The notes: a model not told the origin generated them from the sequence alone. DNA of 64,000 nucleotides from Butyrivibrio sp. Su6 (GCF_900108105.1 NZ_FNUR01000013.1:54543-118542), one strand, 5' to 3'. Shown: positions 32,125 through 40,631, counted from the first letter of the stretch. Made by a program: numbers and translations.

Positions 32125-32901
32125 ATGGGAAGAGTTATTGCGATAGCAAACCAGAAGGGTGGAGTCGGAAAAACCACTACTTCGATAAATCTATCGGCAG
32201 CGCTTGCTGAAAGAGGAAAAAAGGTATTAGTTATTGATACTGATCCACAGGGAAATACAACAAGTGGTTTTGGTCTTGATAAAAATGAACTTGAAAATAG
32301 TATCTATGAACTTATGATAGGTGAGTGTTCTATCGATGAAGCTATACAGAAAGATGTTGTTGAAAATCTTGATGGAGTAGATATCATTCCATCAAATGTT
32401 AATCTTGCAGCGGTTGAAATTGAATTGATAGATGCAGATCAGAAAGAGTTCATTCTTAGGGAAGCAATAAGTAAAGTAAAAGATAACTATGATTTTATTG
32501 TTATAGATTGTCCACCTTCACTTAGTATGTTAACAGTTAATGCAATGACTACAGCAAATACTGTTTTGGTTCCAATACAATGTGAGTACTATGCGTTGGA
32601 AGGATTAAGCCAGTTGGTTCATACAGTTAATCTGGTCAGGGATAGATTAAATCCTGAACTTGAGATGGAAGGCGTTGTATTTACAATGTTTGATTCAAGA
32701 ACAAACCTTTCACTCCAGGTTGTAGAAAATGTAAAAGAGCATATTCAGGAAAATGTTTATAAAACAATTATTCCTAGAAATATTAGACTTGCTGAAGCAC
32801 CTAGTTATGGCTTGCCAATAAATATATATGAACCAAAGTCAGCCGGTGCAGAAGCATATAGACTTCTTGCAGATGAAGTTATAGAAAGAAAGTTTGATTA
32901 A
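32125..32901 (+). CDS. parA: Chromosome partitioning ATPase ParA (Soj)
   Basis: A 258-residue deviant Walker ATPase that moves ParB-bound origins. The motif NQKGGVGKTTTSINL at residues 8-22 holds the signature lysine; DTDPQGNTTSG and VIDCPPSLSMLTVNA follow. AGGAGG lies 4 bases before this ATG; an in-frame start six codons earlier falls at the ribosome site. There is no N-terminal DNA-binding extension, so it is the short chromosomal type. parB follows after 13 bases. Confidence 0.96.
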   Translation: MGRVIAIANQKGGVGKTTTSINLSAALAERGKKVLVIDTDPQGNTTSGFGLDKNELENSIYELMIGECSIDEAIQKDVVENLDGVDIIPSNVNLAAVEIELIDADQKEFILREAISKVKDNYDFIVIDCPPSLSMLTVNAMTTANTVLVPIQCEYYALEGLSQLVHTVNLVRDRLNPELEMEGVVFTMFDSRTNLSLQVVENVKEHIQENVYKTIIPRNIRLAEAPSYGLPINIYEPKSAGAEAYRLLADEVIERKFD

Positions 32902-32914
32902 GTTGGAGGGGAGA

Positions 32915-33811
32915 ATGGCACCAAAGAGTACTAAAAGAGGTCTGGGAAAAGGCCTTGATTCAATAATACCTGCAAAGGTATCAACTTCTAAAAAAGAAGT
33001 ACCCGAAGAAAAGCATGTTGAGGGTCAGGTAGTCACAGTAAATATTACAAAGATTGAACCAAATAGAAGTCAGCCAAGAAAAACATTTGATGAAGATAGT
33101 CTTATAGAACTTGCTGATTCAATTAAACAGTTTGGAATAATCAATCCACTTATTGTTACTGATAAGAAAGATCATTATGAAATAGTTGGCGGTGAAAGAA
33201 GATGGAGAGCTGCCAAGAAAGCCGGCTTAAAAGAAATTCCTGTAATAATTAAAGATTTAAGTGAACAGGAAATTGCTGAGATAGCATTGATAGATAATAT
33301 CCAGAGAGAAGATATCAATCCTATTGAAGAAGCACTTGCTTATAAAAAGCTCATTGATGATTTTGGATATACACAGGATGTAGTTGCTGACAAAGTATCA
33401 AAGAGTAGAGTAACAATTACCAATTCATTAAGACTATTAAAACTGTGTGACCATGTAAGACAGATGGTTATCGAAGGAAAGATTTCAACTGGTCATGCAA
33501 GAGCATTAATCTCAATTGAGAATGAAGAAGAGCAGATAACAATAGCTCAAAAAGTTTTTGACGAGAAGCTCAGTGTAAGAGAAACCGAAAAACTGGTTAA
33601 GTCACTTGGAAAGCCAGCAAAGAATAAAAAGAATAATACTAAGAATGAAAGTATCGATGCAGTTTATGCAAGTCTTTCAGAAAAGTGTAAACAGGCAGTT
33701 GGTACAAAAGTAGATATTATCTCTAAAGGTGATGGTGCAGGAAAGATTGAAATTGAGTTCTATAGCAATGACGATCTTGAAAAAATCATCGACAGATTAT
33801 GTAAAGGATAA
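32915..33811 (+). CDS. parB: Chromosome partitioning protein ParB (Spo0J)
   Basis: A 298-residue CTP-dependent parS-binding clamp. It has RGLGKGLDSIIP near the start (ParA-stimulating region), the ParB/Srx fold with NRSQPRKTFDEDSL and the CTPase motif GGERRWRAAKKAG, then a helix-turn-helix (TQDVVADKVSKSRVTITNSLRLL) and a C-terminal dimer domain. GGAGGGGAG precedes the ATG. The cognate parS sites lie upstream of parA. Confidence 0.96.
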   Translation: MAPKSTKRGLGKGLDSIIPAKVSTSKKEVPEEKHVEGQVVTVNITKIEPNRSQPRKTFDEDSLIELADSIKQFGIINPLIVTDKKDHYEIVGGERRWRAAKKAGLKEIPVIIKDLSEQEIAEIALIDNIQREDINPIEEALAYKKLIDDFGYTQDVVADKVSKSRVTITNSLRLLKLCDHVRQMVIEGKISTGHARALISIENEEEQITIAQKVFDEKLSVRETEKLVKSLGKPAKNKKNNTKNESIDAVYASLSEKCKQAVGTKVDIISKGDGAGKIEIEFYSNDDLEKIIDRLCKG

Positions 33812-33828
33812 AATGGAGATAATACAAA

Positions 33829-34350
33829 ATGAACAGTGGAATACTTAATGCTATAGGAATAGGAAATTTAGATCCTGCAATAATATTTATAGTACTAATA
33901 GTTCTGATCATTGCTTTGTTTGTATTATTTATTATCAATGCAAACAAACTGAAAAAACTTGAAAAGAAATACAACAAGTTTATGCAAGGAAAAGAAGCTG
34001 AATCATTGGAAGAAGAAATTGTTGGACTGTTCCATGATAACAGGCTTATCCGAAGTGAAAATGAGAAGAACAGAAAAGACATAATTGACATCAACAGAAG
34101 AATGGCCAGAACATTCCAAAAAATAGGATTGGAAAAGTATGATGCTTTCAATCAGAGTGGTGGAAAACTTAGTTTTTCATTATGTCTTTTGGATGAAAAT
34201 GACAATGGATTTCTTTTGAATTCAGTTCATGGAACTGACGGAATCAATTATGCTTACTCAAAAGAAATAAATGCAGGTGTTGCAGACGTCGAACTCAGCA
34301 ATGAGGAAAAGAAAGCTTTAGAGCAGGCGCTTGACAGTGTAAACAGATAA
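33829..34350 (+). CDS. DUF4446 membrane-anchored protein
   Basis: A 173-residue protein with one N-terminal membrane helix (about 18-40), a helical coiled region (about 42-100) and a compact C-terminal domain containing YDAFNQSGGKLSFSLCLLDENDNGF and the SVHGTDGINYAYSKEI segment typical of DUF4446. This family is regularly found just after parB in clostridia, as here (17 bases). Function is not known; position suggests a link to the origin or membrane. Confidence 0.85.
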   Translation: MNSGILNAIGIGNLDPAIIFIVLIVLIIALFVLFIINANKLKKLEKKYNKFMQGKEAESLEEEIVGLFHDNRLIRSENEKNRKDIIDINRRMARTFQKIGLEKYDAFNQSGGKLSFSLCLLDENDNGFLLNSVHGTDGINYAYSKEINAGVADVELSNEEKKALEQALDSVNR

Positions 34351-34414
34351 CAACTTATTTAAAATTAAATTGTTATAAATATATTTTAATAATATTTTTT
34401 TGGAGGAGATCGAA

Positions 34415-35707
34415 ATGATCGACATTAAATTTTTACGTGAAAACCCAGATGTAGTAAGAGAGAACATCAAGAAAAAATTCCAGGATGAGAAACTTCCTCT
34501 TGTTGATGAAGTAATAAAGCTTGATGAAGAGAGAAGATCAAACCAGCAGGAAGCTGATGAAATCCGTGCTCACAAGAACAAGATTTCTAAAGAGATTGGT
34601 GGACTCATGGCTCAGGGCAAGAAAGACGAAGCAATGGCCCTTAAGGATGAAGTAGCAAAAGAAGCAAAGAGACTTGAAGAGCTCGAGGAAAATCAGAAGA
34701 AACTTGATGAAGAAGTTACTAACAAAATGATGATCATTCCTCAGATAATAGATGAGTCAGTTCCAATCGGTAAAGATGATTCACAGAACGTTGAGATTGA
34801 AAAGTTTGGCGAGCCAGTTGTTCCTGATTTTGAGATTCCTTATCATACAGATATCATGGAGAGCTTCAATGGTATCGACCTTGATGCAGCTAGAAGAGTT
34901 GCAGGTAATGGATTCTATTATCTTATGGGTGATATCGCAAGACTTCATTCTGCAGTTATTTCATATGCAAGAGATTTCATGATCGACAGAGGATTTACAT
35001 ACTGCGTACCACCTTTCATGATCCATGGAAACGTTGTTGCAGGTGTTATGAGTTTCCCGGAAATGGAAGCTATGATGTATAAGATCGAAGGTGAAGACCT
35101 TTACCTTATCGGAACTAGTGAACATTCAATGATCGGTAAGTTCATCGATCAGATTATTCCAGAAGATGAAGTACCAAAGGCACTCACAAGTTATTCACCT
35201 TGCTTCAGAAAAGAAAAAGGTGCTCATGGAATAGAAGAGCGTGGAGTTTATAGAATTCACCAGTTTGAAAAGCAGGAAATGGTTGTTATATGTAAACCAG
35301 AAGAATCAAAGGAGTGGTATGACAAGCTTTGGAAGAACACAGTAGATCTTTTCAGATCTATGGACATTCCTGTTCGTACACTTGAGTGCTGTTCTGGAGA
35401 TTTGGCAGACCTTAAGTGCAAGTCATGTGACGTAGAGGCTTGGTCACCAAGACAGAAGAAGTACTTTGAAGTTGGTAGCTGCTCTAACCTTGGAGATGCA
35501 CAGGCAAGAAGACTTAAGATCAGAATCAAAGGTAAAGATGGAAACTACCTTGCACATACACTTAACAATACTGTTGTTGCTCCTCCAAGAATGCTTATCG
35601 CATTCCTTGAGAACAACCTTCAGGCTGATGGAAGCGTAAGAATTCCTGAAGTTCTTCGTCCATACATGGGCGGAAAAGAAGTTCTTGTTCCTACAAAAAA
35701 GAACTAA
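34415..35707 (+). CDS. serS: Seryl-tRNA synthetase
   Basis: A 430-residue class II synthetase. The N-terminal tRNA-binding coiled coil covers about residues 30-100. Motif 2 is seen in SPCFRKEKGAHGIEERGVYRIHQFEK and motif 3 in NTVVAPPRMLIAFLENN; TSEHSMIG is the serine-pocket region. GGAGGAG is 6 bases before the ATG chosen; an ATG five codons earlier lies in the ribosome site. No T-box leader fits in the 64-base gap. Confidence 0.97.
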   Translation: MIDIKFLRENPDVVRENIKKKFQDEKLPLVDEVIKLDEERRSNQQEADEIRAHKNKISKEIGGLMAQGKKDEAMALKDEVAKEAKRLEELEENQKKLDEEVTNKMMIIPQIIDESVPIGKDDSQNVEIEKFGEPVVPDFEIPYHTDIMESFNGIDLDAARRVAGNGFYYLMGDIARLHSAVISYARDFMIDRGFTYCVPPFMIHGNVVAGVMSFPEMEAMMYKIEGEDLYLIGTSEHSMIGKFIDQIIPEDEVPKALTSYSPCFRKEKGAHGIEERGVYRIHQFEKQEMVVICKPEESKEWYDKLWKNTVDLFRSMDIPVRTLECCSGDLADLKCKSCDVEAWSPRQKKYFEVGSCSNLGDAQARRLKIRIKGKDGNYLAHTLNNTVVAPPRMLIAFLENNLQADGSVRIPEVLRPYMGGKEVLVPTKKN

Positions 35708-35743
35708 TTATTAAATCGAAACTCAGAAAGAGGTGAAATCTTA

Positions 35744-36631
35744 TTGCATAAATTCTTAAGAGCGGTAGGTTTTTCCAAAATTAAAGATAGAAAAGAACTT
35801 ACAAAGTTAATAACTGATTCTATACAAAATGCAGGAAAGCGCTCATATGTGACAACAGGTGATAACATAATACTGGCTGAATTTGCAAGAGATTTTGCTG
35901 ATGGTATCGGATTTGCTGTATGCGGGGAATTTGATGAGGACGATAAATTCATTTATGAATATTACTATCCTTATCTTGTTCCAACAGGGATAAGTACTGA
36001 AGAAGATATCAATGTTGAGAGACATGCAGCGCAATATTCATACGCCGGAGTTTGTAATGAACCAAGAATTGGAGTGACACTTATTTTTTACCTTCAAAAT
36101 ATGATTCCATATGTGAAGTATGAAAATGAGGATCATTTTCCAATACGAGGAACAACTCTTTCTCTTTCTGCTCTGTCAATTAAGGGACAGATACTAATGC
36201 CCATAGCCAAGACAGAAGAGGAAAAAGAGGTTGCCAAAAAGAAAAACAATTATAGAAATAAGTTAATAAATAATGCAAGGAGAGGGGATGAGACAGCAAT
36301 CGAATCCCTGACCCTTGACGATATGGATCTTTACACAACACTATCCAAGAAAATCAGAAAGCAGGATGTATACAGTCTCGTTGATTCATACTTTATGCCT
36401 TATGGCGTAGAGTGTGATCATTACTCAGTTCTTGGTGAAATAAAAGAAACAAGGACAGTTGAGAATAGTATGACAAAAGAGAAAATTCATATCATGCGGG
36501 TGAACTGCAATGACCTTGAATTTGATGTTTGTATAAATGATGAAGATTTGTTGGGAGAACCAGCAGTTGGTAGAAGATTCAAAGGAAATATCTGGATGCA
36601 GGGTTATATTAATTTTCCAGATGCAAATTGA
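35744..36631 (+). CDS. DUF3881 family protein
   Basis: A 295-residue soluble protein starting at TTG with GAGGTG 8 bases ahead. The opening MHKFLRAVGFSKIKDRKELT and the body (about 150 residues of mixed alpha/beta, then a C-terminal domain with YFMPYGVECDHYSVLGEI) match DUF3881, a family known mainly from Lachnospiraceae. No enzyme motif, signal or membrane segment is seen. It lies between serS and deoD in a likely operon. Function is unknown. Confidence 0.8.
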   Translation: MHKFLRAVGFSKIKDRKELTKLITDSIQNAGKRSYVTTGDNIILAEFARDFADGIGFAVCGEFDEDDKFIYEYYYPYLVPTGISTEEDINVERHAAQYSYAGVCNEPRIGVTLIFYLQNMIPYVKYENEDHFPIRGTTLSLSALSIKGQILMPIAKTEEEKEVAKKKNNYRNKLINNARRGDETAIESLTLDDMDLYTTLSKKIRKQDVYSLVDSYFMPYGVECDHYSVLGEIKETRTVENSMTKEKIHIMRVNCNDLEFDVCINDEDLLGEPAVGRRFKGNIWMQGYINFPDAN

Positions 36632-36645
36632 AAGGAGATTAAACT

Positions 36646-37353
36646 ATGTCAACACCACATAATAGCGCAGAAAAAGGTGATATAGCAAAGACCGTCTTAA
36701 TGCCAGGTGATCCACTTCGTGCGAAGTTTATAGCTGAGACATTTATGACTGATATAAAGTGCTTCAATGAAGTAAGAGGAATGCTCGGTTTTACAGGTAA
36801 GTATGATGGAAAAGAAATCTCAGTAATGGGACATGGTATGGGAATTCCATCAATTGGAATCTACACTTATGAACTTTTTAACTTCTATGATGTGGATAAC
36901 ATCATCAGAGTTGGAAGCGCCGGTGGATTACAGGACGATGTTAATGTAAGGGACATCATTTTTGCAATGGGTGCTCACACAGATTCCAATTATGGATTCC
37001 AGTTCGGACTTCCAGGAACATTTGCTCCAACAGCAAGCTACAAGATTCTTGAAAAAGCAGTGGCTATAGCAAAAGAAAAAGGTGTTACCTATCATGTAGG
37101 TGATGTTCTTTCATCAGATGCATTCTACAAGAAATGCAATGAGAGCGAACTTTACAAGAAGATGGGAGCCCTTGCTGTAGAGATGGAAACACCAGCTCTC
37201 TACATGAATGCAGCAGAAGCTCACAAGAATGCACTTACAATTCTTACAATTTCTGATCACCTCTTCAAGAGTGAAGAACTTTCAGCACAGGAGCGTCAGA
37301 CAAGCTTCACAGACATGATGGAAATTGCACTTAAAACAGCAATTCAGCTTTGA
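36646..37353 (+). CDS. deoD: Purine-nucleoside phosphorylase DeoD
   Basis: A 235-residue hexameric-type phosphorylase that splits purine (deoxy)nucleosides to base plus ribose-1-phosphate. MPGDPLRAKFIAETF holds the phosphate-binding Arg and GMGIPSIGIYTYEL is the family motif; VEMETPALYMNA forms the nucleoside pocket, and TISDHLF supplies the Asp of the base site. AAGGAG precedes the ATG. A terminator closes the unit. Confidence 0.97.
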   Translation: MSTPHNSAEKGDIAKTVLMPGDPLRAKFIAETFMTDIKCFNEVRGMLGFTGKYDGKEISVMGHGMGIPSIGIYTYELFNFYDVDNIIRVGSAGGLQDDVNVRDIIFAMGAHTDSNYGFQFGLPGTFAPTASYKILEKAVAIAKEKGVTYHVGDVLSSDAFYKKCNESELYKKMGALAVEMETPALYMNAAEAHKNALTILTISDHLFKSEELSAQERQTSFTDMMEIALKTAIQL

Positions 37354-37385
37354 TAATGTTGTGTTCTATATTTTAATTCTGAAAG

Positions 37386-37420
37386 AACGCGTCGATTTGT
37401 TCAATCGGCGCGTTTTCTAT
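37386..37420 (+). terminator. Intrinsic terminator after deoD
   Basis: A 12-bp stem (AACGCGTCGATT / AATCGGCGCGTT, one G-U pair), 5-base loop, then TTCTAT. Flanking TTCTGA / TCAGAA could extend the stem. It may also end the convergent peptide gene, whose stop is 19 bases beyond the right arm. Confidence 0.85.
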
Positions 37421-37432
37421 CAGAATCGATGT

Positions 37433-37627
37433 TTAATACAAATAATCTCCATACATATTATAATGTCGAGTATCTTCTTTTTCTGCGACATGTATACTCG
37501 ATCCGCCCGCTACCATATTCAATTCATCATCTGTCAGCTTCAATCCAGCATTTTCAATCATTTTTTTTGCTTCATCCCTGTTTTTTGCACTTTCCACTTG
37601 TTTCTTAAGATTTCCTATAAGTTCCAT
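37433..37627 (-). CDS. Small peptide with double-glycine leader (RiPP or bacteriocin-like precursor)
   Basis: A 64-residue peptide with a textbook ribosome site (AAGGAGG, 7-base spacing). The leader is residues 1-42: an amphipathic, Lys/Glu-rich start and then LKLTDDELNMVAGG. Counting back from the cut, Leu is at -12, Glu at -8, Leu at -7, Val at -4 and Gly-Gly at -2/-1, which is the double-glycine leader pattern cut by C39-peptidase ABC exporters. The predicted core is 22 residues, rich in Tyr (four) and charged residues, with no Cys and so not a lanthipeptide. It starts 16 bases after the S41-peptidase gene and is surely co-transcribed. No exporter is in the window. Its activity is unknown. 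Confidence 0.8.
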   Translation of the reverse strand: MELIGNLKKQVESAKNRDEAKKMIENAGLKLTDDELNMVAGGSSIHVAEKEDTRHYNMYGDYLY

Positions 37628-37643
37628 GATAATACCTCCTTAT

Positions 37644-39389
37644 TTAGAAAAGATTGTCTATGTAATCAGTTAGCGCTTTTCTGTCATAATAATCGTCAAT
37701 CTTGGCTATGCCAAAGTCAGGTGTGGCACCCCTGTCAATATCATAGAAAGAACCATTTTTAAATATGCTTATCCTCTTGTATCCGGATATCTGTATTGTG
37801 CTCCCGCCCGCGGTTGACATGTGATGCACACCACACGATCCGCCCCCTGAAGTCATTCCGAGCAAAGTCACTCTGGGAGACATCATAAAAGCATTGGGGA
37901 CAAGGTTTCCGCACGAAAAACTCTCAGGAGAAATAAGGCAATAAAGATTAAGACCTTTTAGCGAAAGATGATCCTCTGCATTAAATTCCCCATCCCTGTT
38001 AGTATCAATCTGATATGCAGCAACTCCTGCTGCGCCGGTCATGGTATTTACAACACTCAAATCACCAAGACCCAGATAGAAGGCTATTACATAAGCAGCA
38101 GACACAGCAGTTCCGCCCGGGTTAAGTGACAGATCCATTACTACATTCTTAATGGGACTGTCGGGGCGAAGAATCTTATCTCTTGAATACTGTATCAGTC
38201 TTATAGTGTCATAAAGCTCTTCTTCTGTCGGATCAGACATATAATCAATTTCATCTACAGGATGTGAGAAATGATCAAATGTGATATATGCAGTATCCCC
38301 AATCTCCTCGTATGGGGGCACACCCTCGGGAAATGCTTTGTCTCTTGCATTTAAAAAATCCTTCGAATTGTGATTAAATCTTAATCGCCATGGCCCAGCT
38401 ATTTCTGCCGATGCTTTCTCGAATGTCTCTTCATCGCTCATATATGATCTTGTATTAAAACCTGAGTGCAGATCATCGAGTTGATACTCAATAAACTGTT
38501 TAAGGGCAATGTCCGCTTCAGTCTGGTCTGTACCCATAAGCTTATTGCGGACGCCACATTCAAAGAAGAAATCATCAAAACTGGTTATATTATGTATCTC
38601 CTTTAAACCATATTCATAGTCAAGTGCAAGACAGAGCTCATTATAGTCAAACTTTGCAAACTCCTCTGTCCTTGTACTGGAAGCTGAGTAATAGATCTTG
38701 GCAAGATCATCATCAAGCGCACCAGGAACATAAAAAACTGCTTCTCCGTTACATAGAATAAAATCGACATTATATGTGAGAATAATATCACTAATAGTCT
38801 GGAGCGGAGCATAGTAACCATCCCCTTCATGGACTATATTTATATCATAAGGTTTTAAGTCGAAGGTCATGACTTTACCATATCTGTCATTTGAGTAGAC
38901 CTCTTCTTCTGAAAACAATGGCGCGATTGCGCTATCATCCGGAATACCCACATTGACGATCGGTCCTGCTTCATTTCTTAGGAATGCATCGTAATCAAAG
39001 AAAGTGATTGTGTCATTTTCAAAATCAAAATCACAGGTCAGCTTGGTTCCTTTTCTTGTAAATATCGCGTGCTCTCCGTTATATTCCAGTTCATAAAGCT
39101 CTTTGTCATGAAGATTCTGCAGGAATTCTAATACAGTATCCATGGAAATATACGGAACTGTGCCTCCATCAACATAGTAAAGATTAATAGTTTCCTTGTG
39201 ACTAGCATCTTCCACATAGAACGGGACTGTATCCTCTGTAATACGGTATTGACTTGTAATATCAGCTTTTACAGGTATATCTTCTGAAGAATTGGTTTCC
39301 ATAGGTGACGATACGTTTCCATTACAGCCTGCAAGCAAAACTGTTAATACTAGCAAAAGAGATATTATTTTCAATTTTTTTGTTTTCAT
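37644..39389 (-). CDS. S41-family peptidase-like lipoprotein
   Basis: A 581-residue lipoprotein with signal peptide ending LLAGC (Cys22). Residues 60-330 hold an N-terminal region with copper-amine-oxidase-like or unknown folds. The C-terminal part resembles the S41 (tail-specific protease) fold: VVMDLSLNPGGTAVSAAYVIAF, LYCLISPESFSCGNLVPNAF (Ser492 the likely nucleophile) and GMTSGGGSCGVHHMSTAGG. The usual PDZ domain is not evident. AAAAGGAG lies 6 bases before the ATG. It is followed by the double-glycine peptide and driven from a MerR-type promoter. Processing of, or protection from, the peptide is a guess from linkage. Confidence 0.8.
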   Translation of the reverse strand: MKTKKLKIISLLLVLTVLLAGCNGNVSSPMETNSSEDIPVKADITSQYRITEDTVPFYVEDASHKETINLYYVDGGTVPYISMDTVLEFLQNLHDKELYELEYNGEHAIFTRKGTKLTCDFDFENDTITFFDYDAFLRNEAGPIVNVGIPDDSAIAPLFSEEEVYSNDRYGKVMTFDLKPYDINIVHEGDGYYAPLQTISDIILTYNVDFILCNGEAVFYVPGALDDDLAKIYYSASSTRTEEFAKFDYNELCLALDYEYGLKEIHNITSFDDFFFECGVRNKLMGTDQTEADIALKQFIEYQLDDLHSGFNTRSYMSDEETFEKASAEIAGPWRLRFNHNSKDFLNARDKAFPEGVPPYEEIGDTAYITFDHFSHPVDEIDYMSDPTEEELYDTIRLIQYSRDKILRPDSPIKNVVMDLSLNPGGTAVSAAYVIAFYLGLGDLSVVNTMTGAAGVAAYQIDTNRDGEFNAEDHLSLKGLNLYCLISPESFSCGNLVPNAFMMSPRVTLLGMTSGGGSCGVHHMSTAGGSTIQISGYKRISIFKNGSFYDIDRGATPDFGIAKIDDYYDRKALTDYIDNLF

Positions 39390-39435
39390 ATTAATCTCCT
39401 TTTCTCTAATAATCCGACCTAAAATGTACGAAACA

Positions 39436-39464
39436 TTGATTCATCTGTGATAAATCAATATAAT
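39436..39464 (+). promoter_or_regulatory. Promoter of the MerR-type regulator
   Basis: TTGATT, 17 bases, TATAAT. The start point near 39471 places the regulator dyad (39471-39490) over the first transcribed bases, which would allow autorepression. Its -10 overlaps the -10 of the opposing promoter, so the two cannot be occupied together. Confidence 0.7.
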
Positions 39465-39493
39465 ATAAACACTACCACCTATGGTATAGTCAA
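39462..39493 (-). promoter_or_regulatory. MerR-type promoter of the S41 peptidase-peptide operon
   Basis: On the minus strand TTGACT, then a 19-20 base spacer, then TTATAT/TATATT. The spacer plus the end of the -35 holds the imperfect dyad ACTATACCATAGGTGGTAGT. An over-long spacer with a dyad between -35 and -10 is the mark of promoters untwisted by MerR-family activators; the regulator gene is adjacent. Confidence 0.7.
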
Positions 39494-39511
39494 TAAAATG
39501 GAGATGAAATC

Positions 39512-40330
39512 GTGATTATTTCAGATAACAGAAAGCTATTTACAAGTGCAGAGGTATGTCATGTATGTGGAATCAGTAAGACATCGCTATTTCGCCTTGA
39601 AGAATTCGGCTTCTTAAAGCCATACTATGTTAATCCGGATACGGGATACCGCTATTATGATTTGCAGAACATTACCGCTGTGGGACAGTTTCAGAGAATG
39701 CAAGGTATCGGACTATCAAAAAAAGAGATCGTGGATGTGTATCTAAATAGAGTGGATAATGCAGATTTTCTGAAAACACAGAGGCAGAAGCTTAATAAGA
39801 TGCAACGATTCCTGGATGAATACGAGTGCCGCATCACCCGTAGCAACAGCTCAGAATCATTTGTGTCGTTATCTGCTGTGAAATGTTATTGTACAAGAAT
39901 TACTGCGTTCTCTATCGAAGAAGCAGCAAAACTTGATTATCTTGCCCATGAAAAATGTGCAGAGGAGGGCTATAAATTGCTTGGGAGCGAGCCTTTGTTT
40001 GGCATTATCGAGGATCGCTATGCTTTGTCAAATGCACAAATTTCCGGGCTTGACTATACGTTTTGTATTCCTGTATTTCCCGATACCGAAATGGATACTC
40101 ATATCCGCTTTTTTCAGGAAACATCAGGATTCTCACTCCTGGGATTCGGAGATTTCTCTGTCATACCGGAATTTGAGAAGCGATTTTGGAAGGAAGTAGA
40201 CAAGCGTAAGATGACAGCATCTGAACCGCCACGTTTTATTATGCATGTCGGAAGTTATGCAGGCACACAATACAAACCTGATGATTATTGCTATGAATAT
40301 GTACTTCCAATAAAAAATGCAGCAACCTAA
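39512..40330 (+). CDS. MerR-family transcriptional regulator with effector-binding domain
   Basis: A 272-residue regulator starting at GTG with GGAG 8 bases ahead. The N-terminal winged helix is FTSAEVCHVCGISKTSLFRLEEFGFLKP (about 6-36), followed by the NPDTGYRYYDLQNI wing; residues 80-112 form the dimerising helix. The C-terminal 155 residues look like a BmrR/GyrI-type ligand pocket (DYTFCIPVFPDTEMD, HVGSYAGTQY), so it probably senses a small organic molecule rather than a metal. It diverges from the S41 peptidase-peptide operon and most likely controls it. Confidence 0.88.
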   Translation: MIISDNRKLFTSAEVCHVCGISKTSLFRLEEFGFLKPYYVNPDTGYRYYDLQNITAVGQFQRMQGIGLSKKEIVDVYLNRVDNADFLKTQRQKLNKMQRFLDEYECRITRSNSSESFVSLSAVKCYCTRITAFSIEEAAKLDYLAHEKCAEEGYKLLGSEPLFGIIEDRYALSNAQISGLDYTFCIPVFPDTEMDTHIRFFQETSGFSLLGFGDFSVIPEFEKRFWKEVDKRKMTASEPPRFIMHVGSYAGTQYKPDDYCYEYVLPIKNAAT

Positions 40331-40398
40331 CCAATTCTTCCCATATATAACTTTTTCCCTCCGTAATATGTGATTTACTAACCTTTGTTGTTACCGCG

Positions 40399-40538
40399 GG
40401 CTATAAGCCATGCATGAACTCGGAAGCAAAGCTTCCTTCGTCGCGGGCTGGCGCCCTATAAAAAAAGATACATAAAAGCTCTCTAGTGAGTAAACTCCCA
40501 TTGAGCTTTTATGTATCTTTTTTGCATGGCTTGTAGCC
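40399..40538. repeat. Nested inverted-repeat element next to tRNA-Arg, includes a terminator
   Basis: Outer arms GGCTATAAGCCATGCA (40399-40414) and TGCATGGCTTGTAGCC (40523-40538) pair with one mismatch. Inside them are perfect 21-base arms at 40461-40481 and 40503-40523 that begin in six A and end in six T, a bidirectional terminator-like hairpin with a 21-base loop. The left part also holds GGAAGC-AAA-GCTTCC (40422-40436) and a GC-rich piece with CGCGGGCT twice (40396, 40442), unlike the AT-rich surroundings. It could be a MITE remnant, a structured RNA or simply the tRNA terminator. The wider gap around it (40331-40546) has no gene. Confidence 0.65.
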
Positions 40539-40546
40539 TTCACGAA

Positions 40547-40620
40547 TGTTCCCGATGCGATTCGAACGCACGACCTTCCGCTTAGGAGGCGGACGCTCTA
40601 TCCTGCTGAGCTACGGAAAC
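40547..40620 (-). tRNA. tRNA-Arg (anticodon CCU)
   Basis: A 74-base cloverleaf on the minus strand. The acceptor stem is GTTTCCG / CGGGAAC (one G-U), the anticodon stem-loop is CCGCC-TCCTAAG-type with anticodon CCT reading AGG, and the T-loop is GTTCGAATC. The discriminator is A and CCA is not encoded. It is a single gene with its own promoter. Confidence 0.95.
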
Positions 40621-40631
40621 ATGCACAAATA

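Noticed and set aside
34351..34414. T-box leader ahead of serS
   Set aside because: Only 64 AT-rich bases are available and no specifier or antiterminator structure is seen.
37433..37627. Lanthipeptide or other Cys-bridged bacteriocin
   Set aside because: The core has no Cys and no modification enzyme gene is nearby; only the leader type can be claimed.
40547..40620. tRNA-Arg as the attachment site of a genomic island
   Set aside because: No integrase gene and no direct repeat of the tRNA 3' end is visible in the window.
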